Below are positions 1 through 6,059 of a DNA stretch of 8,682 nt, in pieces. The translations under genes were made by a program, and so were the position numbers. Location: assembly GCA_964383905.1 (NCBI GenBank), contig CAYLJO010000251.1:1-8682 (forward strand), in the 5' to 3' direction. The DNA is from CAYLJO01 sp964383905. Its GTDB lineage: Bacteria > Acidobacteriota > Blastocatellia > Pyrinomonadales > Pyrinomonadaceae. Positions within the stretch are counted from its first letter, which is position 1, and the number at the start of each line of letters is the position of its first letter. Under the pieces are notes generated by a model. The model made no database searches. It saw nothing but the letters and a program-made list of their open reading frames with translations, and was not told where the DNA came from.

Positions 1-167
1 GGTGCGAATGGCAGACGGCTCACGGCCTTCTGAATGTTGTACACTCAATTACCGCAGAGATAGCCCGCGATGTGCATCTGAACTCGCTTAACTTCGGCTC
101 TGGAACTGGCAGCGCCACCAAAGAGCAGCACCAGACCGAGCAGAGCTAGAGTGATATTCCTTCTCAT
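1..167 (-). CDS. MerP-like heavy-metal-associated (HMA) protein, candidate selenoprotein, 3' end outside window
   Basis: Seen: from ATG at 167 the minus strand encodes a Lys/Arg-poor hydrophobic signal peptide (about residues 1-24, ending ASSRA), then EVKRVQMHIAGYLCGN, an in-frame UGA (codon 41, positions 45-47), then VYNIQKAVSRLPFA, open to the window edge. The pattern matches the first beta strand and helix of an HMA/MerP fold (G-x-x-C-x-x-C followed by an IQKAL-LP-type helix), with UGA where the second metal-binding Cys should be. An AAGGGGA ribosome site lies 7-8 bases before ATG 167; the ATG at 173 is too close to it. Known: HMA proteins bind soft metals through the CxxC pair, and Cys positions are the usual sites of selenocysteine. 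Inferred: C38-x-x-U41 selenoprotein of the periplasm. The alternative is a pseudogene with a nonsense mutation, which must be taken seriously because many neighbours are broken. Confidence 0.6.
12..32 (-). promoter_or_regulatory. Candidate bacterial SECIS element
   Basis: Immediately downstream of the in-frame UGA (45-47) the minus strand forms a hairpin. Bases 32-25 (CAGAAGGC) pair with 19-12 (GCCGTCTG), giving 4 bp, one A-G mismatch and 3 bp, closed by the five-base loop CGTGA (24-20). Bacterial SECIS elements lie inside the coding sequence roughly 16-37 nt after the UGA and carry a G in the first two loop positions, usually followed by U, for SelB recognition. Here the loop G (position 23) is 22 nt past the UGA and is followed by U. 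The fit is good but made by eye; the folding energy was not computed. Confidence 0.55.
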
Positions 168-305
168 TTCCATTCCCCTTTTCTAAAGCAGGCAAATAAT
201 TCTTGCGTGCCCGGCGCGCCACTAATAAAGAGCACGACCGGACACGCGAACGCCCGAACAACGCGCGGCCTACCCGTCGAGCAGGCACACTACGGCCTAT
301 GGTCT

Positions 306-686
306 TTAGATCAGGAGTGCGAGGTGGCGGATATATGCGGGATAAGAATCTTGCTGATAGCCAGGTGGTGAGTTGTTTCGCAGGAGCTTAACATTCAGCA
401 CGACAGCAGAACGTGGGATAACTGCGCCGTGAAGAACCGAAGCAATCGAAGGTGAAAACTGGAAACTGCTCGCCGGTGCGGTCGTGCCGGGCGACGTGCA
501 GTTAAGCGCACAGCACAGCCGAGCAGCTTGGACGGCGGGCGCATTGCTTTGAGCTTGAGCCTGCTCGCAGCAATCAGGCATACCCATCATGGGGCAGCTA
601 TGTTCGCCTGAGTGCATGGGCATACCGGCCAGCGCGCTACCAGCAAGCGCCGCAATCAGAATCAGAGATGCAGACCATTTCACCAT
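306..686 (-). CDS. Secreted Cys/Met/His-rich putative metal-binding protein
   Basis: A 126-residue protein of no family I can name. Residues 1-20 form a clear signal peptide ending in SALA. The mature protein opens with a soft-metal-type cluster: GMPMHSGEHS, then CPMMGMPDCC at 31-40, a further CC at 58-59 and C63. The rest is low in cysteine and ends with a hydrophobic YIRHLALLI tail. Such Met/His/Cys-rich exported proteins often accompany copper or mercury handling genes. It lies between the thioredoxin-fold gene upstream and the MerP-like gene downstream, all on the minus strand, which supports a shared metal-trafficking role. The ribosome site before the ATG is weak (only TGAG-like). Metal specificity cannot be told from sequence. 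Codons and frame look intact. Confidence 0.65.
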   Translation of the reverse strand: MVKWSASLILIAALAGSALAGMPMHSGEHSCPMMGMPDCCEQAQAQSNAPAVQAARLCCALNCTSPGTTAPASSFQFSPSIASVLHGAVIPRSAVVLNVKLLRNNSPPGYQQDSYPAYIRHLALLI

Positions 687-761
687 TGCTCAGAAAAGAA
701 TGTATTGAATGATTGAGCAGCCTGTCAAGAACGCCGCCAATGGATACCACAAAGAGCGCCA

Positions 762-800
762 TGAGCGGATACTGCGTAGGTGGCGCAGTATCCACGCTCA
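762..800. repeat. Strong intergenic inverted repeat (10-15 bp stem)
   Basis: GGATACTGCG (767-776) and CGCAGTATCC (784-793) are perfect complements around a seven-base loop. The stem continues outward as TGAGC (762-766) with GCTCA (796-800) past a two-base bulge. It sits between the end of the thioredoxin-fold gene (834) and the start of the Cys-rich gene (686). No T-run follows on either strand, so it is not a standard Rho-independent terminator. It could be an mRNA processing or stability hairpin, or the remains of a mobile-element end. Confidence 0.6.
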
Positions 801-833
801 ATGCAACCGAAGTGATTCACTAGCCATCCCGTC

Positions 834-1139
834 TTACGATTGCGAGACGCCGACACCCGCCGACCGCATCACCCCTTCATCAATACCTTGCCCCGCACAG
901 CAGCTCGCAAGTTTCCCGTCGATCACCACCGCAGGAACGCTCTTGATGCCGTAATGCTTGGCTCTCGCCGCCACCTCCGTTTTGTGCATATCCAAGACCT
1001 CAACATCGTGAGTGTCGGCGGCGAGCCGCTTGACCGTCTCGATGGATGTCTTACAGGTCTGACACCCGGCGCGTACCCTTTCAGCTTCTCGGCGAAGGCG
1101 TGCGAGAGCAGTTGCGTCCCCGCTTCCCCGCCCGGTCAT
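834..1139 (-). CDS. Thioredoxin-fold CxxC protein, N-terminus replaced by integrase-derived sequence
   Basis: The 101-residue frame carries a thioredoxin/glutaredoxin-like core from about residue 24: active site C26-Q-T-C29 at the start of helix 1, a second strand VEVLDM (46-51), a cis-proline segment KSVPAVVIDG (P69), and a second pair C80-C81 in LASCCAGQGID. It resembles small thioredoxin-like proteins found near metal-handling genes. The first ~22 residues (MTGRGSGDAT...) do not fit the fold: the same DNA in another frame reads as integrase. ATG 1139 has no ribosome site. I infer that the natural start, usually only a few residues before the AGC-x-x-C strand, was lost at a junction near 1065-1076. 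The fold assignment is firm; whether the gene is expressed is doubtful. Confidence 0.6.
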   Translation of the reverse strand: MTGRGSGDATALARLRREAERVRAGCQTCKTSIETVKRLAADTHDVEVLDMHKTEVAARAKHYGIKSVPAVVIDGKLASCCAGQGIDEGVMRSAGVGVSQS

Positions 1140-1503
1140 GGCGCGTCCACAACGGCGCGTCCGACTTGAGCGCGTGCAGCCTCTCGGTTGATCTGAGGTA
1201 ATCCAGAAGTGCTTCCCTCACCTCGGGGCTGCCAACCTCACGGGCCACGTAATCCCCTCCCTTGATTTTGCACCGCACGAGCAAGTGATCCTCTTCGAAT
1301 TCAAGATCCTTCCCCCTGAGGCTGATGACTTCTGAGCGGCGCATGCCCGTCATCACGTAGAAGAGCAGGAGCGCGTAGTCGCGCTTGCCGACGATCTCGC
1401 CTGAGGCGGCCTTCGCTCCGACCACCTCCAGCAGGGCACTCAGTTCTTTATCCGAAAGGGCATGGGTCGCTTCCGTCTGGTAGGCACGATACGCCATGCC
1501 CAC
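1066..1503 (-). pseudogene. Tyrosine recombinase (phage-integrase family) fragment, frameshifted and truncated
   Basis: From GTG 1503 (or ATG 1497) the frame encodes the first half of a tyrosine-recombinase catalytic domain: ALSDKELSALLEVV, then the box I motif MTGMRRSEVISL with catalytic Arg (R55), and the beta-hairpin Lys region CKIKGGDYVAREV. The core-binding domain is missing because a TAA lies in frame just upstream. After RHDRAG the frame leaves the family. Adding one G to the run at 1126-1129 restores EAGTQLLSHAFAEKLKGYA, typical integrase sequence in the next frame, so a single-base deletion there (or an assembly error) is likely. Homology stops at about 1070, where the thioredoxin-fold gene begins. 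The HxxR, second His and nucleophilic Tyr are absent, so it cannot recombine DNA. Confidence 0.75.
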
Positions 1504-1544
1504 AGACCTTTATACCGGCAGCAGCAGACACAAAGCGTCGGCCC

Positions 1545-3890
1545 TCAAGGCCGAACAGTTGTCACGTAGATAAACTTGCCGCCCCTCACCTGTAAGACCG
1601 GCACAGGCTTCACGGCCGCCCGCTCGGAGTTGAACGAGATCACCCCCGTGGCGCCGGCAAATCCTTTGGTCGCCGCAAGGGCATCCCGAAGCCTCCGCGC
1701 CTCGGTCGTCTTCGCCCTCGCGGCGGCGTCGGCCAACAACTTCACGGCGTCGTAGCCGAGTGCCGCGCCCTCGTCCGGATCCGTATGGTAAAGCGAGCGG
1801 TAACCCACGACGAACTTCTGCGCCGCAGGCGAGGCATCCCCGAGGAAAAAGATCGCCGTGGTATAAACGCCCTCCATGTCGCGGAGTGTGGACTCGTCCC
1901 AGTAGCCGGGGACGTTAGACCCGATGTGCGTCAGCAGAGGGATGCTTATCCCCAGTTGGCGGGCCTGCCGGGCGAACTGGGTGAAGAGCGGCCGCACGAA
2001 GATTACATCGGGTTTCGCGCCGCGCGCGGCCGTGAGCTCCGCGGTGATGTCGCGCTGAGAAATTACGAACACCCCCTTTTGTATGACCTCGACGCCAGCC
2101 GCCCTGCACGCCCGCTCCATGGAATCGCCGCGCGAAAGGTTCGAGCTTGGGAATAGGACGGCCGCCCTCTTAGCCTTCAGCGTACCTGCGGCAAAGCTCG
2201 CCAGCGCGCTGTTAACTTCGTCCTCCGGGCGGTCGGCGCTAAACACGTACTCGCCCGGCTGTGTCGCGGCCCGCGCCGAGAGCATGATCGACGGGATCTC
2301 CGCGCTTTGGCCTACCCGCGAGACGGCGTCGCCGGCCGTAGGGTCGGCCACCAGGGCGTCAGGCCTCACCTGTTGTAGCAGCTCTCTTAGAGTCCCCTCG
2401 CCGTGGGAGGAAACCGCCTCGCCGACGTCACGCACGGATACTTGAACCCTCTGCCCCGTTGTTCCCTCAGAAGCGTTGATCTCGTCGGTCGCCATCCTGA
2501 TGCCGTTCCGCGCCGACTGGCCGAAGGGCGCGTCGCCCCCGGTTAACGGAAGGGCGGCCAGGATGGTCAGGGGGGTAAGCCGCCCGGCAGGGGGCGTCGG
2601 CGTGGCCGCTGGCAGCGGTGCCGCTTTCTCTGGTTGTGCCGCTGTTGATTTCGCCCCCGAAGTCTCCCATCCCCGGTTCATCAACATGATCAGCAGTGTC
2701 CCGATAACCAGTAACGCGCCGATGCCGCCGATAATCCAGAGCAGTCCTTTCGATTTTCGCGCCGGCTCTGGGAGCCGCGTGGGCGCCAGTTGACCTCCTT
2801 GCCAGAGGGGCTGGGGACCTGAAACCGGTAGTGTCTCGGGGGGCACTGGTCCTTTTGCAAGCCGCGCCGGGACAACCGTCTCTTCGCCAGCAAGTTGCGC
2901 TGGGGCGAACGTCTCTTCCGTCGGCGGTGAGTCGCCCTTGACCCGCCCACCCCCGCTCACCTGCGGTCGGGCCCGGCCCGCTTCATTGAGCATCCGGCGC
3001 AGTTCAGCGGCTGAGGCGGGACGCTCATGAGGATCGAGCGCCACGGCCTGCTCTAGCACAGCGGCCATACCACCTGGTACCTCCGGGTTCATCCGGTTAA
3101 CTGTCGGCAGCGGATCTGCCTGCCCTGCCCAGACGGCTAAGGCCCGCCGCGGCGCATCAACCGGCACCCTGCCCGTCACGAGGTGGTGCAGCGTCGCGCC
3201 CAGCGAATACAGGTCCGCGCGCGCGTCAACCCCTCCGCGCAAGATCTGCTCGACCTTCTCCGCACTGCTGACTTGGAGCGTCGCCTCCCACTGCGGGTCC
3301 ACCCGCAGGATCTGCTCCAGGGGCGAGTACGGCAGCGAATAGGCGAACAGAGAGGTCCCCGTGAGCGTAGACAACTGCCCGACTGCGCCCTTGGCCAGCC
3401 CGAAGTCGAGCAGCATGATCTGGCCGCGTTTACTGAGCTTTAAGTTCTGCGGTTTGATGTCGCGGTGCAGCACCGGCGGCTCCTGCGTGTGCAGATAGTC
3501 GAGCGCGTCGAGCAGTTGGTCGGCCCAGTCGAGCACGTTCACGAGCGGGAACCCCCTCCCCTGACGCAGTAGCAGCATGGCGTAGAGGTCGTCGCCCGGG
3601 ATGAACTGCATGACGAGGAATTGACCGTCGCCCTCGGTGAAATGATCGCTGACCCTGGGCAGTGCCGGATGATCAAGGTTGGAGAGCAGTCGGGCCTCGC
3701 GCTCGAACTGCCGGCGCACAAGATCGAGCGTCCGCCGGTCCAAATGCTCTGCCCGGACGGAGATCTGCTTGAGGGCGACGGCGGAACCGAGCCGCTGGTC
3801 GGTGGCCTGATAGACGGTGCCCATGCCGCCCTGGCCGATGGGGCGCACGATCAAGTAACGGTTCTGCAAGAGGGTGCCCGGGGTGAGCAT
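1545..3890 (-). CDS. Transmembrane Ser/Thr protein kinase with extracytoplasmic type-1 periplasmic-binding (LivJ-like) domain
   Basis: The 781-residue protein is intact. Residues about 10-302 form a Hanks/PknB-type kinase: glycine loop G19-Q-G-G-M-G24, K41 in VALKQ, HRD at 142-144, N149, DFG 162-164, the APE-equivalent SPLEQ with E192, DLYSLG near 226, and R290. About 25 extra residues lie between SPLEQ and DARADLYSLG. A Pro-rich linker (303-380) leads to one TM helix (about 384-404). A second Pro/Ala linker is followed by a Peripla_BP_6-like domain (438-776) starting LTILAALPLTGGDAPFG. Known: such kinases phosphorylate Ser/Thr on cytoplasmic partners, and the PBP fold binds amino acids or similar small molecules. 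Inferred: a one-component receptor sensing a solute outside the membrane. Start MLTPGTLLQNRY is canonical for the family, though the ribosome site is weak. The ligand is unknown. Confidence 0.95.
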   Translation of the reverse strand: MLTPGTLLQNRYLIVRPIGQGGMGTVYQATDQRLGSAVALKQISVRAEHLDRRTLDLVRRQFEREARLLSNLDHPALPRVSDHFTEGDGQFLVMQFIPGDDLYAMLLLRQGRGFPLVNVLDWADQLLDALDYLHTQEPPVLHRDIKPQNLKLSKRGQIMLLDFGLAKGAVGQLSTLTGTSLFAYSLPYSPLEQILRVDPQWEATLQVSSAEKVEQILRGGVDARADLYSLGATLHHLVTGRVPVDAPRRALAVWAGQADPLPTVNRMNPEVPGGMAAVLEQAVALDPHERPASAAELRRMLNEAGRARPQVSGGGRVKGDSPPTEETFAPAQLAGEETVVPARLAKGPVPPETLPVSGPQPLWQGGQLAPTRLPEPARKSKGLLWIIGGIGALLVIGTLLIMLMNRGWETSGAKSTAAQPEKAAPLPAATPTPPAGRLTPLTILAALPLTGGDAPFGQSARNGIRMATDEINASEGTTGQRVQVSVRDVGEAVSSHGEGTLRELLQQVRPDALVADPTAGDAVSRVGQSAEIPSIMLSARAATQPGEYVFSADRPEDEVNSALASFAAGTLKAKRAAVLFPSSNLSRGDSMERACRAAGVEVIQKGVFVISQRDITAELTAARGAKPDVIFVRPLFTQFARQARQLGISIPLLTHIGSNVPGYWDESTLRDMEGVYTTAIFFLGDASPAAQKFVVGYRSLYHTDPDEGAALGYDAVKLLADAAARAKTTEARRLRDALAATKGFAGATGVISFNSERAAVKPVPVLQVRGGKFIYVTTVRP

Positions 3891-4071
3891 AAGACGATTC
3901 AGAACTACGGCATGATGAACGCAGGCCGGTGGATTTGCTAATCCCCTAACTATTTTACCTTATCGCTAAATCTCGGATCCTCTCCCAGAAACAACGATAT
4001 TCACCTGCCAAGATCAATTTCTGTCACAGGGCTGCTACTCAAGCCCGGGCGTTGATCAATATAGTCCGATG

Positions 4072-4088
4072 CTACTTTGACAAAGTAG
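4072..4088. repeat. 17-bp near-perfect palindrome
   Basis: CTACTTTG (4072-4079), one base, then CAAAGTAG (4081-4088). It lies two bases beyond the stop of the LRR fragment and in the 200-base gap before the kinase gene. An 8+8 palindrome with a one-base centre fits a dimeric regulator site better than an RNA hairpin, but it could be chance or a short transcript-end structure. The rest of 3891-4090 shows no gene. Confidence 0.4.
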
Positions 4089-4090
4089 TA

Positions 4091-4354
4091 TTAGGCTTGG
4101 ATTCTAATCTGCGGAGAAAATGTGCGCAACGTATTTAAACCGCGGTCTGAAACGTCAGTGTATCGCACATTGATACTTTGAAGATTCGGTAGTTTCGCCA
4201 GGATAGCGATGTCGGAGTCCGACACCAGAGTACCCGATAAATCGAGCGAAACTAATTGCTGCAATTTAGTGAGCGCGCCCAGTCTTTGCACGCGCGTGTG
4301 CGCAACTTGCAATTCCTTCAAATTGAGCATGCCCTTCACCACCGCCAAGCTCAT
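4091..4354 (-). pseudogene. C-terminal fragment of a leucine-rich-repeat protein
   Basis: The 87-residue frame contains about three LRR units of the bacterial type found in Planctomycetota and Acidobacteriota: LKELQVAHTRVQRLGALTKL, LVSLDLSGTLVSDSDIAILA, and LQSINVRYTDVSDRGLNTLR, followed by a short closing PQIRI segment typical of the end of such proteins. There is no signal peptide or capping N-terminus. The frame is open upstream to a TGA near 4417 without a better start. An AAGGA about ten bases before ATG 4354 is only a passable ribosome site. LRR proteins of this group normally have many more repeats, so I read this as the 3' remnant of a longer gene rather than a complete small protein. 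Confidence 0.6.
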
Positions 4355-4443
4355 TGATCTATGATCCTTCGGATAGAGAACCGATGAGGGTAGCGCAGAA
4401 CGTCAGCTAAGAAGAGGCGCGAGCCGACTCGCCATCAGCATGC

Positions 4444-4488
4444 GTCCGACGGATCAGGTTAGCTCGCGGCTTAACCTGAGCGTTGGCT
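4444..4488. repeat. attC-like imperfect hairpin (possible decayed integron recombination site)
   Basis: TCAGGTTAGC (4454-4463) pairs with GCTTAACCTGA (4469-4479), leaving one unpaired T (4471), around the loop TCGCG. The right flank GC-GTTGGCT resembles the R' end of attC sites, and the segment GCGGCTTAACCTGAGCGTTGG closely follows the 3' half of classic aad/aac-type attC sites. The left box GTCCGAC (4444-4450) pairs only partly and lacks the conserved AAC. At 45 bases the site is shorter than usual attC sites. A small + strand gene starts 46 bases beyond it. Confidence 0.4.
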
Positions 4489-4533
4489 GCTAATACCTTT
4501 GATATCCTCATCCTCAGCAAGGTGAGCCTATTT

Positions 4534-4665
4534 ATGATAATTTATCTCAAGCAATTTGTTGTTATCCTATCATTTCTCACTTTCTCCTGTTTAATTAGCT
4601 TCATACCGGCACTGGCACAAGGACCTGTCAGACCCGGTGCTCCAACATCTCATCAGAACCCATGA
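4534..4665 (+). CDS. Small secreted peptide, 43 aa, unknown
   Basis: ATG 4534 is preceded by AAGGTGAG with a six-base gap, a good ribosome site. The product starts MIIYLKQFVVILSFLTFSCL and runs to a signal-peptidase-like ISFIPALAQ, leaving a mature tail of only about 14 residues rich in Pro and Gly. The leader is AT-rich whereas the tail region is GC-rich and overlaps a different coding-like frame (4595-4789). Two readings fit: a real tiny exported peptide, or the signal sequence of a larger gene whose body was shifted out of frame near 4610-4620. I do not recognise a family. Confidence 0.35.
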   Translation: MIIYLKQFVVILSFLTFSCLISFIPALAQGPVRPGAPTSHQNP

Positions 4666-4789
4666 CGGACGCCTCGCGGAGGTGCTCGACCGCGTCATGT
4701 TAATGGCCGAACGCTCCGAGCTTGAGCAGATGGAAGCGACCTACGCCGCCCGCCACGCCTCAACATCTTCGGGCACAAGTGGCAAATAA
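4595..4789 (+). pseudogene. Coding-like relic without a start, unknown family
   Basis: In the frame ending at TAA 4787 the DNA reads 64 codons with protein-like character: RHWHKDLSDPVLQHLIRTHD, GRLAEVLDRVMLMAERSELE, then QMEATYAARHASTSS. It is amphipathic and charge-rich, likely helical in the middle, with a Ser/Thr/Gly tail typical of a C-terminus. A TAA at 4592 closes the frame upstream, and no start with a ribosome site exists (GTG 4637 is the only early candidate). It overlaps the small signal-peptide gene in another frame. Probably the 3' end of a lost gene, possibly once joined to that signal peptide. Function unknown. Confidence 0.4.
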
Positions 4790-4879
4790 AGTTATCCTCT
4801 GGTGCTAGTTGAAAAGGTTGTGCTTTCATCTCTAAAATGAATTAGATGGCCAGACCACACGCGGCAGGAGACGAAGATC

Positions 4880-5115
4880 ATGACCACCGAAGACAAATTC
4901 CGTATTCGCGCCCTTTATACCTCCTAGTGGGTCATTTGACAACTGAATAGCCATTATCGCTGGTACCGCCTGCATCGCTCGCATCGAACACGAGAGTGTT
5001 CGTCGGGAGCTATGATTTCCATTTGAGAAGAGAAGGTGACAGATGGCGAATAGATCAGTTTCGATTCATCTTCAAGTTCATCGACGGCAATCTTGATTTA
5101 GAAAAATCGGTCTGA
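4880..5115 (+). pseudogene. NTF2-like / SnoaL-like domain gene with internal deletion
   Basis: The 5' piece has a clear ribosome site (AGGAG, about nine bases before ATG 4880) and encodes MTTEDKFRIRALYTS before TAG 4925. That is the standard opening helix of SnoaL-like proteins (x-I-R-A-L-Y-x-x-Y). In another frame, from about 4951 to TGA 5113, the DNA encodes PPASLASNTRVFVGSY, then DFHLRREGDRWRIDQFRF and IFKFIDGNLDLEKSV, the typical last strands of the same fold (R-E-G-x-R-W-R-I). Together they give roughly 65 residues against the usual 130-150, so the middle is missing and the frame is broken. Families of this fold include small hydrolases, isomerases and dioxygenase subunits; which one cannot be told. 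Confidence 0.6.
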
Positions 5116-5139
5116 CAAATTGAATAGGAGTTTTACCTG

Positions 5140-5338
5140 ATGGCTTACGTCCCTCTTCTTCTCTCATTACTCGCTGTAGATTTGCTCGCCGCTATCAGCC
5201 CCGGCCCGAACTTAGTTCTGGTGACGCAGGCGGCAGTTCGACGCTCGACTTTACGCCACCGTCAAACGCTGGCTCAATCGCATGGCTGGAGCCGTGATGA
5301 TCGGATTCGGCGCCCGACTGATGTTGGCGCGCGATTGA
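5140..5338 (+). pseudogene. LysE/RhtB-family amino-acid exporter, internally deleted
   Basis: After AGGAG (nine bases upstream) ATG 5140 encodes the first TM helix and signature of LysE transporters: LLLSLLAVDLLAAISPGPNL then VLVTQAAVRRS. At about 5235-5250 the family match jumps to another frame, which reads FDARLYATVKRWLNRMAGAV then MIGFGARLMLARD and stops at TGA 5336. This is the last helix of the same family. Roughly 150 of ~205 residues are gone. The short stretch TTCGACGCTCGA fits both sides of the break, suggesting a deletion through short matching sequence. It starts 24 bases after the neighbouring NTF2-like relic, which shows the same kind of damage. The original spacing suggests both were once co-transcribed. 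Confidence 0.75.
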
Positions 5339-5463
5339 GGCTGAAGACGCTTGAACGTTAAGGCAGTATCTGGCAACCCTGCCGCAGCGGCGCGCCCACA
5401 GAGCTTTCGATCTTTAGCGGGAGAAAGGGCTTAGGTAGGCTCCCCGCGCGCCCGGTTGCAAGG

Positions 5464-6033
5464 CTATCGCTCAGCGTCTGGAAGGTAGTCCATCTGCCTG
5501 CGAATCCGCTCCCTACCCTCCCTCCCGGCGAACCTCTCCACCAGATGAAGCCCCAGATCAATTGCGGAGGCCACTCCGCGTGCAGTCACAACGACGCCCT
5601 CGTCCACGACCCTTTGATCCACCACCTCGCCGCAGAACCGCTCCAGTTCCTGGAAAGCGTCCGGGTGCGTCGTCGCTTGCCGCCCCGCAAGGAACCCCGC
5701 CGCGCCTAAAAGGAGCGAGCCGGTGCAGACGGAAGCCTTCAGTTCGCAAGGCGCGGACGTTCTGAGCCACCCGATGAAACCCGCATCATTAATTAACTCT
5801 CTCGTCCCGAAGCCGCCCGGCACGATCAACAGATTGTAATCGCCCAGCGGCTCCCCTACTCTGGTCGGCGTAAACGCCAGCCCTAGGCTGTCAGCGACCT
5901 CTTCGGAATAAGCGCAGATGTCCCAGCTCAGGTCCGGCATCAACCCCATTGACTTGAGTCGCGTCAACGGGTCATAGACGCTTATGAAATCTAGGGCAGT
6001 CATCCCGTTAAAGACGATGAACGCACCTTTAAC
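5464..6033 (-). pseudogene. DJ-1/PfpI (GATase1-like) family protein, start codon lost
   Basis: From ATG 6003 the frame gives 179 residues: DYNLLIVPGGFGTREL (55-70), the nucleophile elbow ASVCTGSLLLG with C93, H113 in ATTHPDAF, and ARGVASAIDLGLHLVERFAG near the end, all typical of DJ-1/PfpI proteins related to ThiJ and isonitrile hydratases. The natural N-terminal strand lies upstream in the same frame (VKGAFIVFNG before MTALDF, to about 6033), but no ATG, GTG or TTG occurs before an in-frame TAG near 6075. ATG 6003 has no ribosome site and would omit beta strand 1. I infer loss of the start by a rearrangement near 6033-6060. The catalytic residues are intact, so a shortened product is possible. 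Confidence 0.7.
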
Positions 6034-6059
6034 CCGTGCCCCACCCTTCTTTGACCTGA

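Noticed and set aside
88..391. Open frames on both strands (66 and 62 aa) between the metal genes
   Set aside because: Arg-rich, no motif, and one overlaps the HMA gene in another frame; no protein character.
1785..2445. Long + strand open frames opposite the kinase gene
   Set aside because: They are GC-driven mirror frames of a gene with clear domains throughout; no ribosome sites or family motifs.
3944..4058. CCCTAAC ... GTTGATC as a third attC site
   Set aside because: No pairing inner arms between them and the boxes do not match the consensus fully.
5562..5770. Frames on both strands within the DJ-1 gene
   Set aside because: Shadows of the DJ-1/PfpI frame, Arg/Pro-rich with no family pattern.
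6006..6033. GTTAAAG ... CTTTAAC inverted repeat as an attC or operator
   Set aside because: It lies inside DJ-1 coding sequence (VKGAFIVFNG), and the boxes miss the attC consensus.
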